A stretch of DNA of 9,268 bases from Thermococcus sp. (GTDB lineage: Archaea; Methanobacteriota_B; Thermococci; Thermococcales; Thermococcaceae). Under the pieces are notes generated by a model. That model ran no database searches. It saw only the letters and a list, made by a program, of their open reading frames with translations, and had not been told where the DNA came from. A program made the translations under genes and the position numbers. Each line of letters opens with the position of its first letter. The first letter of the stretch is position 1. Positions 1 through 5,842 of the stretch are shown piece by piece. Location: contig JALTMZ010000133.1 in NCBI GenBank assembly GCA_027001105.1, positions 521 through 9,788 of the forward strand. The letters are read 5' to 3'.

Positions 1-1242
1 CTGATTCTCTTTTTTTACCTTGTCCTTAAACTTTTCATAGCTTATCTTGAAAGCTTCCAAAACCGGCAATTTTTCCCCTGCAAAAAATGCAAGCATTGCA
101 CCTCCTCCTGTTGAGATGTGGGTGATTCCCTGAATATTGTATTTATATATGCTCGCTATGCTGTGTCCCCCACCAACAATTGAGAACGCTTCACTTTCTC
201 CAATTGCTTTAAAGACCCCTATTGTGCCCAATGCAAATTCCTCAATTTCAAAGACACCCATAGGGCCATTTGCCACTATTATTTTCGCTTGACTTAGGAT
301 CTGGGAATATTTTTCAACGGTTCTTGAACCAATATCCAGAATTGGATATTTATCAAACAGCCACTTTTCATCACTCAGCAAATCCACCTCAAGCCTCTCC
401 CCCCTGTAATCAATGGCAAAGTCAACAGGAGTCCTGATGTACGGATAAAACTCATCTAAGAGCTTCTCAGCTAAATCAACAAACTTCAAAAACCCTTTCC
501 TTTCGAGAAATTCAATGTTTGCGACTCCAAGATTGTACCCCTTTGCCAATGTAAAGATGTGCCCAACTAATCCGCCAGTGAGGATTAAATCTGCTTTTTC
601 TTGTTTTAACACATTTTCTGCCACCCTAAGAGAATCCTCAACTTTTGCACCGCCCAGGACATACACCTTCGGCTTTTCAGTGCTTTCATATGCCTTTGTT
701 AATGCACGAACTTCCTTTTCCATTAAAAATCCCATTATCATAGGTTTAATTTTTGCAAAACCTACCAGAGATGGTTGAGAGCGATGAGCTGCAGCAAATG
801 CATCATTAACAACATAGTCCAAAAGTGGAGCAAGCTTCCTCACAAAATGTGTTCTTTCGCATTCTTCAATTGGTTTCTGCTTTATCTCTTCAGCGGCAAA
901 GCGGAGGTTCTCCAAAATTACAGCATCACCTGGTTTGAGAGATTTTATCTTTTCCCTGGCATATTTGCCGAAAATGTCCTCAACGTACTCCACTTCTCTG
1001 CTAATTAGCGAGCTTAGAATTTCAGCGTGCTGTTCTGTTGTTATGTAGTCCTCGTTATACGGCTTGCTTTGATGGGTTGCTATCACGACCTTTGCATCAT
1101 GTTCAAGAAGGTAAAGTAGAGTAGGCAAGATAGCCTTGAATCTCGCATCACTTATTATTTTTCCATTTCTTACAGGAGAGTTTAAATCCACTCGCAGAAA
1201 GACTGTTTTGTTGTGATAATCAAAATCGGGAAGTCTAAACAT
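1..1242 (-). CDS. pgk: Phosphoglycerate kinase, 3' end cut by window edge
   Basis: Cytosolic kinase that interconverts 1,3-bisphosphoglycerate + ADP and 3-phosphoglycerate + ATP. In Thermococcales, GAPOR bypasses this step in glycolysis, so the enzyme mainly serves gluconeogenesis (known for the family). I read 414 uninterrupted codons with no stop before the edge. Seen motifs: LRVDLNSPV (residues 16-24), THQSKP (56-61), NDAFAAAHRSQPS (146-158, R154), VLGGAKVEDS (195-204), LTGGLVG (221-227), ANGPMGVFE (324-332) and the nucleotide-site GGGHS (357-361), where bacteria usually have GGGDS. Thermococcal enzymes are about 410 residues, so only the last few are probably missing. The ATG at 1242 follows GGTGAT (1246-1251) and opens with MFRLPDF as relatives do. 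It appears to be a single-gene unit with its own promoter and a TGM-like operator. Confidence 0.97.
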   Translation of the reverse strand, partial: MFRLPDFDYHNKTVFLRVDLNSPVRNGKIISDARFKAILPTLLYLLEHDAKVVIATHQSKPYNEDYITTEQHAEILSSLISREVEYVEDIFGKYAREKIKSLKPGDAVILENLRFAAEEIKQKPIEECERTHFVRKLAPLLDYVVNDAFAAAHRSQPSLVGFAKIKPMIMGFLMEKEVRALTKAYESTEKPKVYVLGGAKVEDSLRVAENVLKQEKADLILTGGLVGHIFTLAKGYNLGVANIEFLERKGFLKFVDLAEKLLDEFYPYIRTPVDFAIDYRGERLEVDLLSDEKWLFDKYPILDIGSRTVEKYSQILSQAKIIVANGPMGVFEIEEFALGTIGVFKAIGESEAFSIVGGGHSIASIYKYNIQGITHISTGGGAMLAFFAGEKLPVLEAFKISYEKFKDKVKKENQ

Positions 1243-1274
1243 TTCATCACCAAGAATATGTCAATCAAAAGCCC

Positions 1275-1288
1275 ATTAAAAGGTTATC
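1275..1288 (-). promoter_or_regulatory. BRE/TATA region of pgk
   Basis: On the minus strand this reads AACC followed by CTTTTAAT. That fits a weak archaeal BRE/TATA element 33-45 bases before the pgk ATG, and it would place transcription start very near the Shine-Dalgarno site. The sequence is not a strong consensus TATA box, which is consistent with a promoter needing an activator. Assigned by eye; start site not demonstrated. Confidence 0.5.
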
Positions 1289-1290
1289 CT

Positions 1291-1307
1291 ATACACTTCG
1301 GGTGATA
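1291..1307. promoter_or_regulatory. Partial Thermococcales glycolytic motif (TGM) operator of pgk
   Basis: The known TGM consensus is TATCAC-N5-GTGATA, bound by TrmBL1/Tgr regulators. Here one half-site is perfect (GTGATA at 1302-1307 on plus, TATCAC on minus). The other, ATACAC at 1291-1296, keeps only the inner CAC, giving 9 of 12 matches with the right 5-base spacer. It sits directly upstream of the pgk BRE/TATA region, the arrangement known for TGM-activated gluconeogenic genes. Regulation of this gene is inferred. Confidence 0.55.
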
Positions 1308-1315
1308 ACACGTAT

Positions 1316-1344
1316 GAAAAAACATTATAAGAAAATCCAAAAAC
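1316..1344 (-). terminator. T-rich terminator after the 204-residue protein gene
   Basis: Immediately after the stop codon the minus strand has a run of five T, then ATTTTC, then a run of six T at 1317-1322, with no stable hairpin. Oligo-T tracts of this kind are the usual intrinsic termination signal in Thermococcales. Position is approximate. Confidence 0.45.
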
Positions 1345-1959
1345 TCAAGTCATCAAAAGATTTTCAATAAGCCTTATCGCTTCAATGATTTTTGCCTCCG
1401 GTTTTTCTTCCCCCCTTGGAAGTTCAAGGTTTATTACAAGCCTCTCTTCCCTGCCATCCTCCTCAAGATCGTATACCTCAAGCTCCTCTATGTCAACATC
1501 TTCAAAGAGGCTCTCAACCTCTGGTCCAATTATCTTCTTGTCGTTTCCGTAAACCTCAACCCTCACAATGTCATCCTTTGATGATGTTAGAACAACTATC
1601 TCATAATTCCCAACTTTTTTTGTAAACCGTATCATGCTACCGTACCCTACTATTTCCTCCTTGAATCCGAGTCTCTTCATGGTTGCCCTTATGCTGTCAA
1701 CCTTCGCCTTCATCTTTCTCAGAATTCTCTCCTTGAGTTTGTAGCTCTCTTCAAGAGCCTTTTTAATACCCTCACCAGCTTTTTCAATCTCGCCTTCCCA
1801 TATACCAATGATCTTCAAACCTGAAGAAGTAGATCTAAGCTCAATCTTAAGGTTATCAACATCAAAATCCCTCAGATCATCTATTTTAAGCTCACTAAGC
1901 CTTAAGATTTCAAATTCAATCCTCACCATATCTCCAAAAGCTTTTCCCTTAAATTTCAC
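1345..1959 (-). CDS. Uncharacterised charged protein, 204 aa
   Basis: I do not recognise a named family. The protein is soluble and highly charged, with no signal peptide or membrane segment. It has a beta-rich N-terminal part (residues 1-57, with alternating hydrophobics as in VRIEFEILRLSEL), a long Lys/Glu-rich helix (about 58-97), a second beta-rich part (98-185) and a closing helix (EAKIIEAIRLIENLLM). The frame stays open back to a GTG at 2013, but that extension encodes the TATA-like box (1991-2000), so it is unlikely to be translated. I chose the GTG at 1959: GGTG at 1966-1969 lies six bases upstream. ATG at 1965 or 1929 is possible. It is probably monocistronic, between a metallophosphoesterase and pgk. 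I cannot assign a function. Confidence 0.85.
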   Translation of the reverse strand: MKFKGKAFGDMVRIEFEILRLSELKIDDLRDFDVDNLKIELRSTSSGLKIIGIWEGEIEKAGEGIKKALEESYKLKERILRKMKAKVDSIRATMKRLGFKEEIVGYGSMIRFTKKVGNYEIVVLTSSKDDIVRVEVYGNDKKIIGPEVESLFEDVDIEELEVYDLEEDGREERLVINLELPRGEEKPEAKIIEAIRLIENLLMT

Positions 1960-1990
1960 GGGCATCACCCAAAGGAGGGAAAGAGATAAT

Positions 1991-2000
1991 AGTTTAAAAA
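1991..2000 (-). promoter_or_regulatory. TATA-like box for the 204-residue protein gene
   Basis: The minus strand reads TTTTTAAACT, preceded by purine-rich GAAGAG as a plausible BRE. It lies about 35 bases before the proposed GTG at 1959, so a start site about 25 bases downstream would give a very short leader carrying the GGGTGAT Shine-Dalgarno. Assigned by eye. Confidence 0.5.
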
Positions 2001-2021
2001 CTCTTCTCTTCACAATATTGT

Positions 2022-2048
2022 AGAAAAGACAAAGAAAGAAGGAAAAAG
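2022..2048 (-). terminator. Pyrimidine-rich terminator after the metallophosphoesterase gene
   Basis: Directly after the stop codon the minus strand is an almost unbroken C/T tract with runs of five and four T (TTTTTCC, then TTCTTTC, then TCTTTTC). No stable stem is visible. This fits a Thermococcales intrinsic terminator and separates the gene from the TATA box of the next one. Confidence 0.5.
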
Positions 2049-2049
2049 C

Positions 2050-2115
2050 TCACTTTCTTTTTCTAAAGAGCAGTGGGATCAATGCTAATCCAACGAGAAC
2101 TGCTGGACCACATGT
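2050..2115 (-). repeat. CGP-CTERM coding repeat, copy 1
   Basis: These 66 bases, encoding the last 21 residues and stop of the metallophosphoesterase, match 9176-9241 with only six differences and no gaps, in the same orientation, 7,126 bases apart. Four differences are synonymous; the other two fall in one Phe/Leu codon. Confidence 0.9.
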
Positions 2116-4029
2116 TGAAGCTTGAGTAGCTGTTTGGGTCGTGGGTGAGCTTTCACTTGGCGTGGTCTCGGAAGTTGTTGTGGTTGAGGTCTTTGTAGTT
2201 GAAGTGGGAGTTGGCTTGCCCATGACTTTTTCAGCAACAGCCTTGTTGCCGTAGAAGTCAACTGCAACGACTCTGATTGTGTACTCATCCGCATTCACTC
2301 CTGGAATCTGTGCAAGGAAGTAGTCCACGTTTGGTCCACCCTTAGTTGGCTCCGCTGGGTATTTCTTAACCTCACCATTAGCCTCTATTTCAACATATAA
2401 GTCTTTGATTCCCAAATTGTCGCTTGCCTTAAAGTAGACCTTGAACGGCTTTCCTTTTACCGGCTTGGCGGGTGAAGTGTAGGCAATACTCACCTCGGGC
2501 TTTTCAGTGTCCTTGCCCTTTGTAATGACAAGTTGACTGACACCCTTTGGAACAGTAACTTCAAGGAGCATGTAGTGCTTATCTCCGATGGTCCTTTCTC
2601 CCAAGACCTTGTATTTGACGGTTGTGGCACCTGCATCCACTTTTGCTCCGTCTGGCACAACAACAGCCAATTTTCCACTTGCTTCTTTAAACTCGTTCAC
2701 AAACTTGATTGCTGAACCGAAGTCGGTTGTGTGTCTGAAGACTATAAACTCTTGGGGAATTGGGAATGAACTTATTGGACCGAATATTGTGCCGAACATA
2801 TCTTTAATTCCGGGCAGTCTGACATTTCCGTTCTCATCAATTTCCACGATCCTTGAGCCGTACCAGTTGTCCTTCTCTCTTTTATCTGGTGCACCTGTTG
2901 TGGTGGATGTTACAAACCAGTGCTCGTTGCCCTTCTTATCGATATAAACCTGGACGTAATCTGCGTGAACGTGTCCGCTTAGAACGAGTTTTATGTTGTA
3001 CTTCTCAACATCCTCAAGGAAGCGTTTTGCAAGATCCTCTGTCTTTCTTTCTTTACCCCCTATCCAGTACCAGCTTACGAGGGGGGCAATTTTATCCCAG
3101 TCTTCAGAGACACTCATTCCTTCTATTTTTCCGCTTCTCCCCTCCGGTGTCTTGTACCAGTATGGATGGTGAACCAGGATTATGGGTATTTTATCTGGGT
3201 TCTGCTCAAGTATCTTCTCCATCCACTCAAGCTGCTCCATCGTTGGATGTGATCTCTCGTTGTCTGAGTCGAGTGCAATTATTATGAACTTGCCTATTGT
3301 GAGATAATAAACCGGCGGAGCGATTAACTTTGAAAAGTACTTTGGCGGGTCATCATGGTTTCCTTTAACTATTATGGTTGGCTTTCCTGCGGCAATTGCG
3401 TTTTCCATCAGCCCAAGAAGATATCCGTAGGCTTTGCTGTCACCTGCGGTATCAACTACATCACCTGTTGCGATTATGACATCAACATTTGGGTTCATCG
3501 CCCAGTATGTGAAGAAGCTGTCATCAGCTACATAGCTGTGAAGAGGAATTGCTCCTTCACCACATTTGAAGATACTTCTACAGAACTTCTCTCCATTGAC
3601 ATAACCAATCTTTGCACCGCTTGTAATGTGAAGATCGCTTCCATGTGCAATTCTGAGAACCTTCGGATACTCCTTAAGAACCCAGACGCCATTGGGGACA
3701 ATGACTTTACCTTTGCTTGATTGCACAATAAGGAAGTAGTCGTCTGGAGCAACATTCTCTGGGATTTTAACCTTAAGCTCATCACCGTTCTTCTCAACTA
3801 TTTGCAATTCATAAGGCCCATGGAGGATTGAAACTATTGAGAGTCCAGTGATTTCAACCCCAGGTTGTGCTTTAACGGTAATTGTATCCCCTGGAACTGC
3901 CACTGCTGGTGCTCCAGGTGCTGGGTACTGAAGGACGTCAAGGGGATAAAGTGTTGCTGCCTCTACCTGTACAGCTTGGAACATGGAAACTACCATCAAA
4001 ACCAAAAGTAGTGCTATCCCCTTCCTCAT
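2050..4029 (-). CDS. Secreted calcineurin-like metallophosphoesterase with CGP-CTERM anchor
   Basis: Predicted extracellular two-metal phosphoesterase; substrate unknown (nucleotides or other phosphoesters are possible). Residues 1-25 are a Sec signal peptide (MRKG, hydrophobic core, VEAA). A beta-rich N-terminal domain (about 26-120) precedes the catalytic domain (about 124-400), which has every family motif: SDLH (D132, H134), GDVVD (D190), GNHD (N224, H225), VHH (H287-H288) and GHVH (H353, H355). C150 and C156, inside the catalytic domain, could form a disulfide. A further beta-rich region (about 430-505) leads to an Ig-like domain (508-600). A Thr/Ser/Pro stalk (605-638), probably glycosylated, ends in the CGP-CTERM signal: CGP at 640-642, a hydrophobic segment and terminal RKRK. 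The ATG follows GGTGATGGC. At 659 residues it looks complete. Confidence 0.92.
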   Translation of the reverse strand: MRKGIALLLVLMVVSMFQAVQVEAATLYPLDVLQYPAPGAPAVAVPGDTITVKAQPGVEITGLSIVSILHGPYELQIVEKNGDELKVKIPENVAPDDYFLIVQSSKGKVIVPNGVWVLKEYPKVLRIAHGSDLHITSGAKIGYVNGEKFCRSIFKCGEGAIPLHSYVADDSFFTYWAMNPNVDVIIATGDVVDTAGDSKAYGYLLGLMENAIAAGKPTIIVKGNHDDPPKYFSKLIAPPVYYLTIGKFIIIALDSDNERSHPTMEQLEWMEKILEQNPDKIPIILVHHPYWYKTPEGRSGKIEGMSVSEDWDKIAPLVSWYWIGGKERKTEDLAKRFLEDVEKYNIKLVLSGHVHADYVQVYIDKKGNEHWFVTSTTTGAPDKREKDNWYGSRIVEIDENGNVRLPGIKDMFGTIFGPISSFPIPQEFIVFRHTTDFGSAIKFVNEFKEASGKLAVVVPDGAKVDAGATTVKYKVLGERTIGDKHYMLLEVTVPKGVSQLVITKGKDTEKPEVSIAYTSPAKPVKGKPFKVYFKASDNLGIKDLYVEIEANGEVKKYPAEPTKGGPNVDYFLAQIPGVNADEYTIRVVAVDFYGNKAVAEKVMGKPTPTSTTKTSTTTTSETTPSESSPTTQTATQASTCGPAVLVGLALIPLLFRKRK

Positions 4030-4060
4030 GCCATCACCGAATAAAAAATTGCTCTGTTTC

Positions 4061-4070
4061 TCTATAAAAC
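4061..4070 (-). promoter_or_regulatory. TATA-like box of the metallophosphoesterase gene
   Basis: The minus strand reads GTTTTATAGA, preceded by ATAAG. It lies 32-41 bases before the ATG at 4029, which would place the start site just upstream of the GGTGATG Shine-Dalgarno (4032-4038). This supports transcription independent of the importer operon. Assigned by eye. Confidence 0.5.
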
Positions 4071-4098
4071 CTTATCCAACATAAACTTGTGTAACAGT

Positions 4099-4112
4099 GG
4101 AAGAAAATAGAA
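4099..4112 (-). terminator. Possible T-rich terminator of the importer operon
   Basis: A pyrimidine-rich tract (TTCTATTTTCTTCC on the minus strand) lies 12-25 bases after the stop of the DUF447-type gene and before the metallophosphoesterase promoter. It is short and weak, with no hairpin. Confidence 0.3.
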
Positions 4113-4124
4113 TTGGATTTAACA

Positions 4125-4736
4125 CTATGAGTTCCATCTGACGGAAATTAATGCCAACCCCATAATTTTCTCCGCAAACTCGCTCTTTCCGCCCAACCGT
4201 TTGTATTCCTGATACCCCTGCCATATTTTTGAATACATCTTTTGGGCTACATCAACTTTGTGCCTTCTTGTTGCAACAAACAGCCTTGTTAAATGAACCG
4301 CCATCTCCAGTAAAACAAAATCTGCTCTGCTGAGAGGTTTTGTAATTGCAGGAATTATCTCACCATAAAGGGGGACGAATTTGCATTTCAACACTTTGCT
4401 TTTTCCGAGCTCATCTTCAATTTCATCCTCCTCGAACTCTATTTTACCTTCAACCCAGCTCAGGTTTTTGATTCTTTTCAATGATATTACCTTTGTGTTT
4501 TCAAACTCTGCATCAATTGGAATGTTCAGCGCAGCTTTTATCAGAAGCTCCACGTCTTGGGTAATTTGGATAACTCCAAAAGGATGCTCCTTGATTTCCC
4601 GAAAACTTTTTCCCCAAAAAAGCTTGAAATACATGTTATTTCCCCTTCGGACAATCCCTATTGGGGTAACATTGGACTTCGTTACCAGCAAAACCTCATA
4701 TACCTTCCCTTCTTCAAATAAATCCAAAATTTCCAT
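4125..4736 (-). CDS. DUF447-type putative FMN-binding split-barrel protein
   Basis: This 203-residue protein resembles archaeal DUF447 proteins. Some structures of that family are FMN-binding split barrels related to flavin reductases, but the biological reaction is not known. The N-terminal half shows the family pattern: VYEVLLVTKSNVTPIGIVRRG (12-32, given here as an opening beta pair with the TPIG turn), then FKLFWGKS (37-44) and FGVIQITQDVELLIKAAL (53-70). The C-terminal half is helical, including RADFVLLEMAVHLTRL (137-152). It is cytosolic, with no signal or membrane segment. The ATG follows GGTGGGAGT. Its start is 33 bases past the ATPase stop with no clear promoter or terminator between, so it is probably co-transcribed with the importer. 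Family call is by pattern memory; flavin binding is inferred. Confidence 0.75.
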   Translation of the reverse strand: MEILDLFEEGKVYEVLLVTKSNVTPIGIVRRGNNMYFKLFWGKSFREIKEHPFGVIQITQDVELLIKAALNIPIDAEFENTKVISLKRIKNLSWVEGKIEFEEDEIEDELGKSKVLKCKFVPLYGEIIPAITKPLSRADFVLLEMAVHLTRLFVATRRHKVDVAQKMYSKIWQGYQEYKRLGGKSEFAEKIMGLALISVRWNS

Positions 4737-4769
4737 ACTCCCACCAAGAAGGAAGTTAAGAAAAGAAAG

Positions 4770-5831
4770 TTAAAGCTGTTTTGGTAAAACAAGAATATCG
4801 TCCCTGTTTATGTAGAAGGTAACCGGACCTTGAGGCTTTAAGCTCATTACATCTTTGTCACTTATTGTTCTTGCTATGATTCTGGTCTCTCCAAACATTC
4901 CAACGACCTCAATGAAGAATCCATAGTATTCAATGAGATCAACCTTGCCTTCAAGCTTCACTGCGTTTTCAATTGGATGCAGGCTGATACGCTCTGGTCT
5001 GATAACAATGACAACTTTGTCGCTCTTATCAGTGTATGTTAGTCCTTCAAGTCTAAAGTGCTCAAATTCCACTGTAACCTTGTCTCCTTCTCTCTCAACA
5101 ACTTTTGCTGGAATTACGTTTGTCTTACCCATAAATGATGCAACAAATTCAGTCTTTGGCTTCTCATAGATTTCCCTCGGCGTTCCCACCTGCTCAACAG
5201 TTCCTACGTTCATGACAGCTATTCTATCGCTTATTGCCATTGCCTCCTCTTGGTCGTGTGTGACGTAAAGCACCGTTATTCCCAGCTCACGCTGAATTCT
5301 TCTGATTTCCGAACGCATTTCAAGCCTGAGCTTTGCATCAAGGTTTGAAAGAGGTTCATCGAGGAGGAGCAATTTGGGTTCAACCACTATGGCTCTCGCT
5401 ATTGCAACTCTCTGCTGCTGACCACCACTGAGCTGGGTGGGATATCTATCCTCAAAGCCCTCAAGTTTCACCAGTTGAAGTGCCCATCTGACTTTTTTCT
5501 CGATTTCATCCTTTGGAAGCTTCTTGATCTTGAGACCATAGGCAATATTGTCATAAACTGTCATATGGGGCCAGAGAGCATAGTTCTGGAACACTAAAAC
5601 TGCTCCCCTTTCGCTTGAGCTTAGGTATGTAACCTCTTGGTCATCAAAGAATATCCTTCCCTTGTCTGGAAAGTCGAGACCTGCAATTATTCTCAGCGTT
5701 GTGGATTTTCCACATCCACTTGGACCAAGTAGAGTAAAGAGCTCACCATGCTTTATGTGAAGATCTATTCCCTTCAATGCCACAGTTTCTCCGAAGGTCT
5801 TAACAATATTCTCAAGTTTGACTTCAACCAA
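4770..5831 (-). CDS. ABC importer ATPase (MalK/FbpC/PotA-like, with TOBE domain)
   Basis: Cytoplasmic ATPase that powers the adjacent permease. Numbered from the chosen start it has 353 residues: Walker A GPSGCGKST (36-44), Q-loop VFQNYALWPHM (Q82), signature LSGGQQQR (134-141), Walker B LLLLDEP (D158, E159), D-loop SNLD (162-165) and switch histidine in YVTHDQEEA (H192). A C-terminal TOBE-like region (about 238-350), with RPERISL, marks the importer class that includes sugar, polyamine and ferric-iron systems. All catalytic residues are present. The frame is open to a GTG at 5840, but that codon lies inside the Shine-Dalgarno AGGTGAG. I chose the TTG at 5831, five bases after AGGTGA, giving the usual opening VEVKLENIVKTFG. 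It follows the permease stop by about 10 bases. Confidence 0.93.
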   Translation of the reverse strand: MVEVKLENIVKTFGETVALKGIDLHIKHGELFTLLGPSGCGKSTTLRIIAGLDFPDKGRIFFDDQEVTYLSSSERGAVLVFQNYALWPHMTVYDNIAYGLKIKKLPKDEIEKKVRWALQLVKLEGFEDRYPTQLSGGQQQRVAIARAIVVEPKLLLLDEPLSNLDAKLRLEMRSEIRRIQRELGITVLYVTHDQEEAMAISDRIAVMNVGTVEQVGTPREIYEKPKTEFVASFMGKTNVIPAKVVEREGDKVTVEFEHFRLEGLTYTDKSDKVVIVIRPERISLHPIENAVKLEGKVDLIEYYGFFIEVVGMFGETRIIARTISDKDVMSLKPQGPVTFYINRDDILVLPKQL

Positions 5832-5836
5832 CTTTC

Positions 5837-5842
5837 TCACCT
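5837..5842 (-). promoter_or_regulatory. Shine-Dalgarno deciding the ATPase TTG start
   Basis: AGGTGA on the minus strand, complementary to the archaeal 16S 3' end, touches the end of the permease stop codon. The upstream GTG at 5838-5840 is part of this site and so cannot be its start. The TTG at 5829-5831 has the correct five-base spacing. Confidence 0.6.

Noticed and set aside
515..1008. Two plus-strand open frames of 87 and 77 codons
   Set aside because: They lie antisense inside pgk, whose minus-strand frame carries clear family motifs; no plus-strand Shine-Dalgarno or recognisable protein.
1199..1252. GTGATGA near the pgk start as a possible C/D guide RNA box C
   Set aside because: It is the Shine-Dalgarno region, and no partnering CTGA box D lies at a suitable distance.
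2112..2213. ACA/ACC/GTT-rich low-complexity DNA as a tandem repeat
   Set aside because: It encodes the Thr/Ser stalk of the surface protein; codons vary and there is no regular repeat unit.
2533..3720. Several plus-strand open frames of 60-144 codons
   Set aside because: Antisense shadows of the metallophosphoesterase gene, with Cys/Ser-rich, low-plausibility translations.
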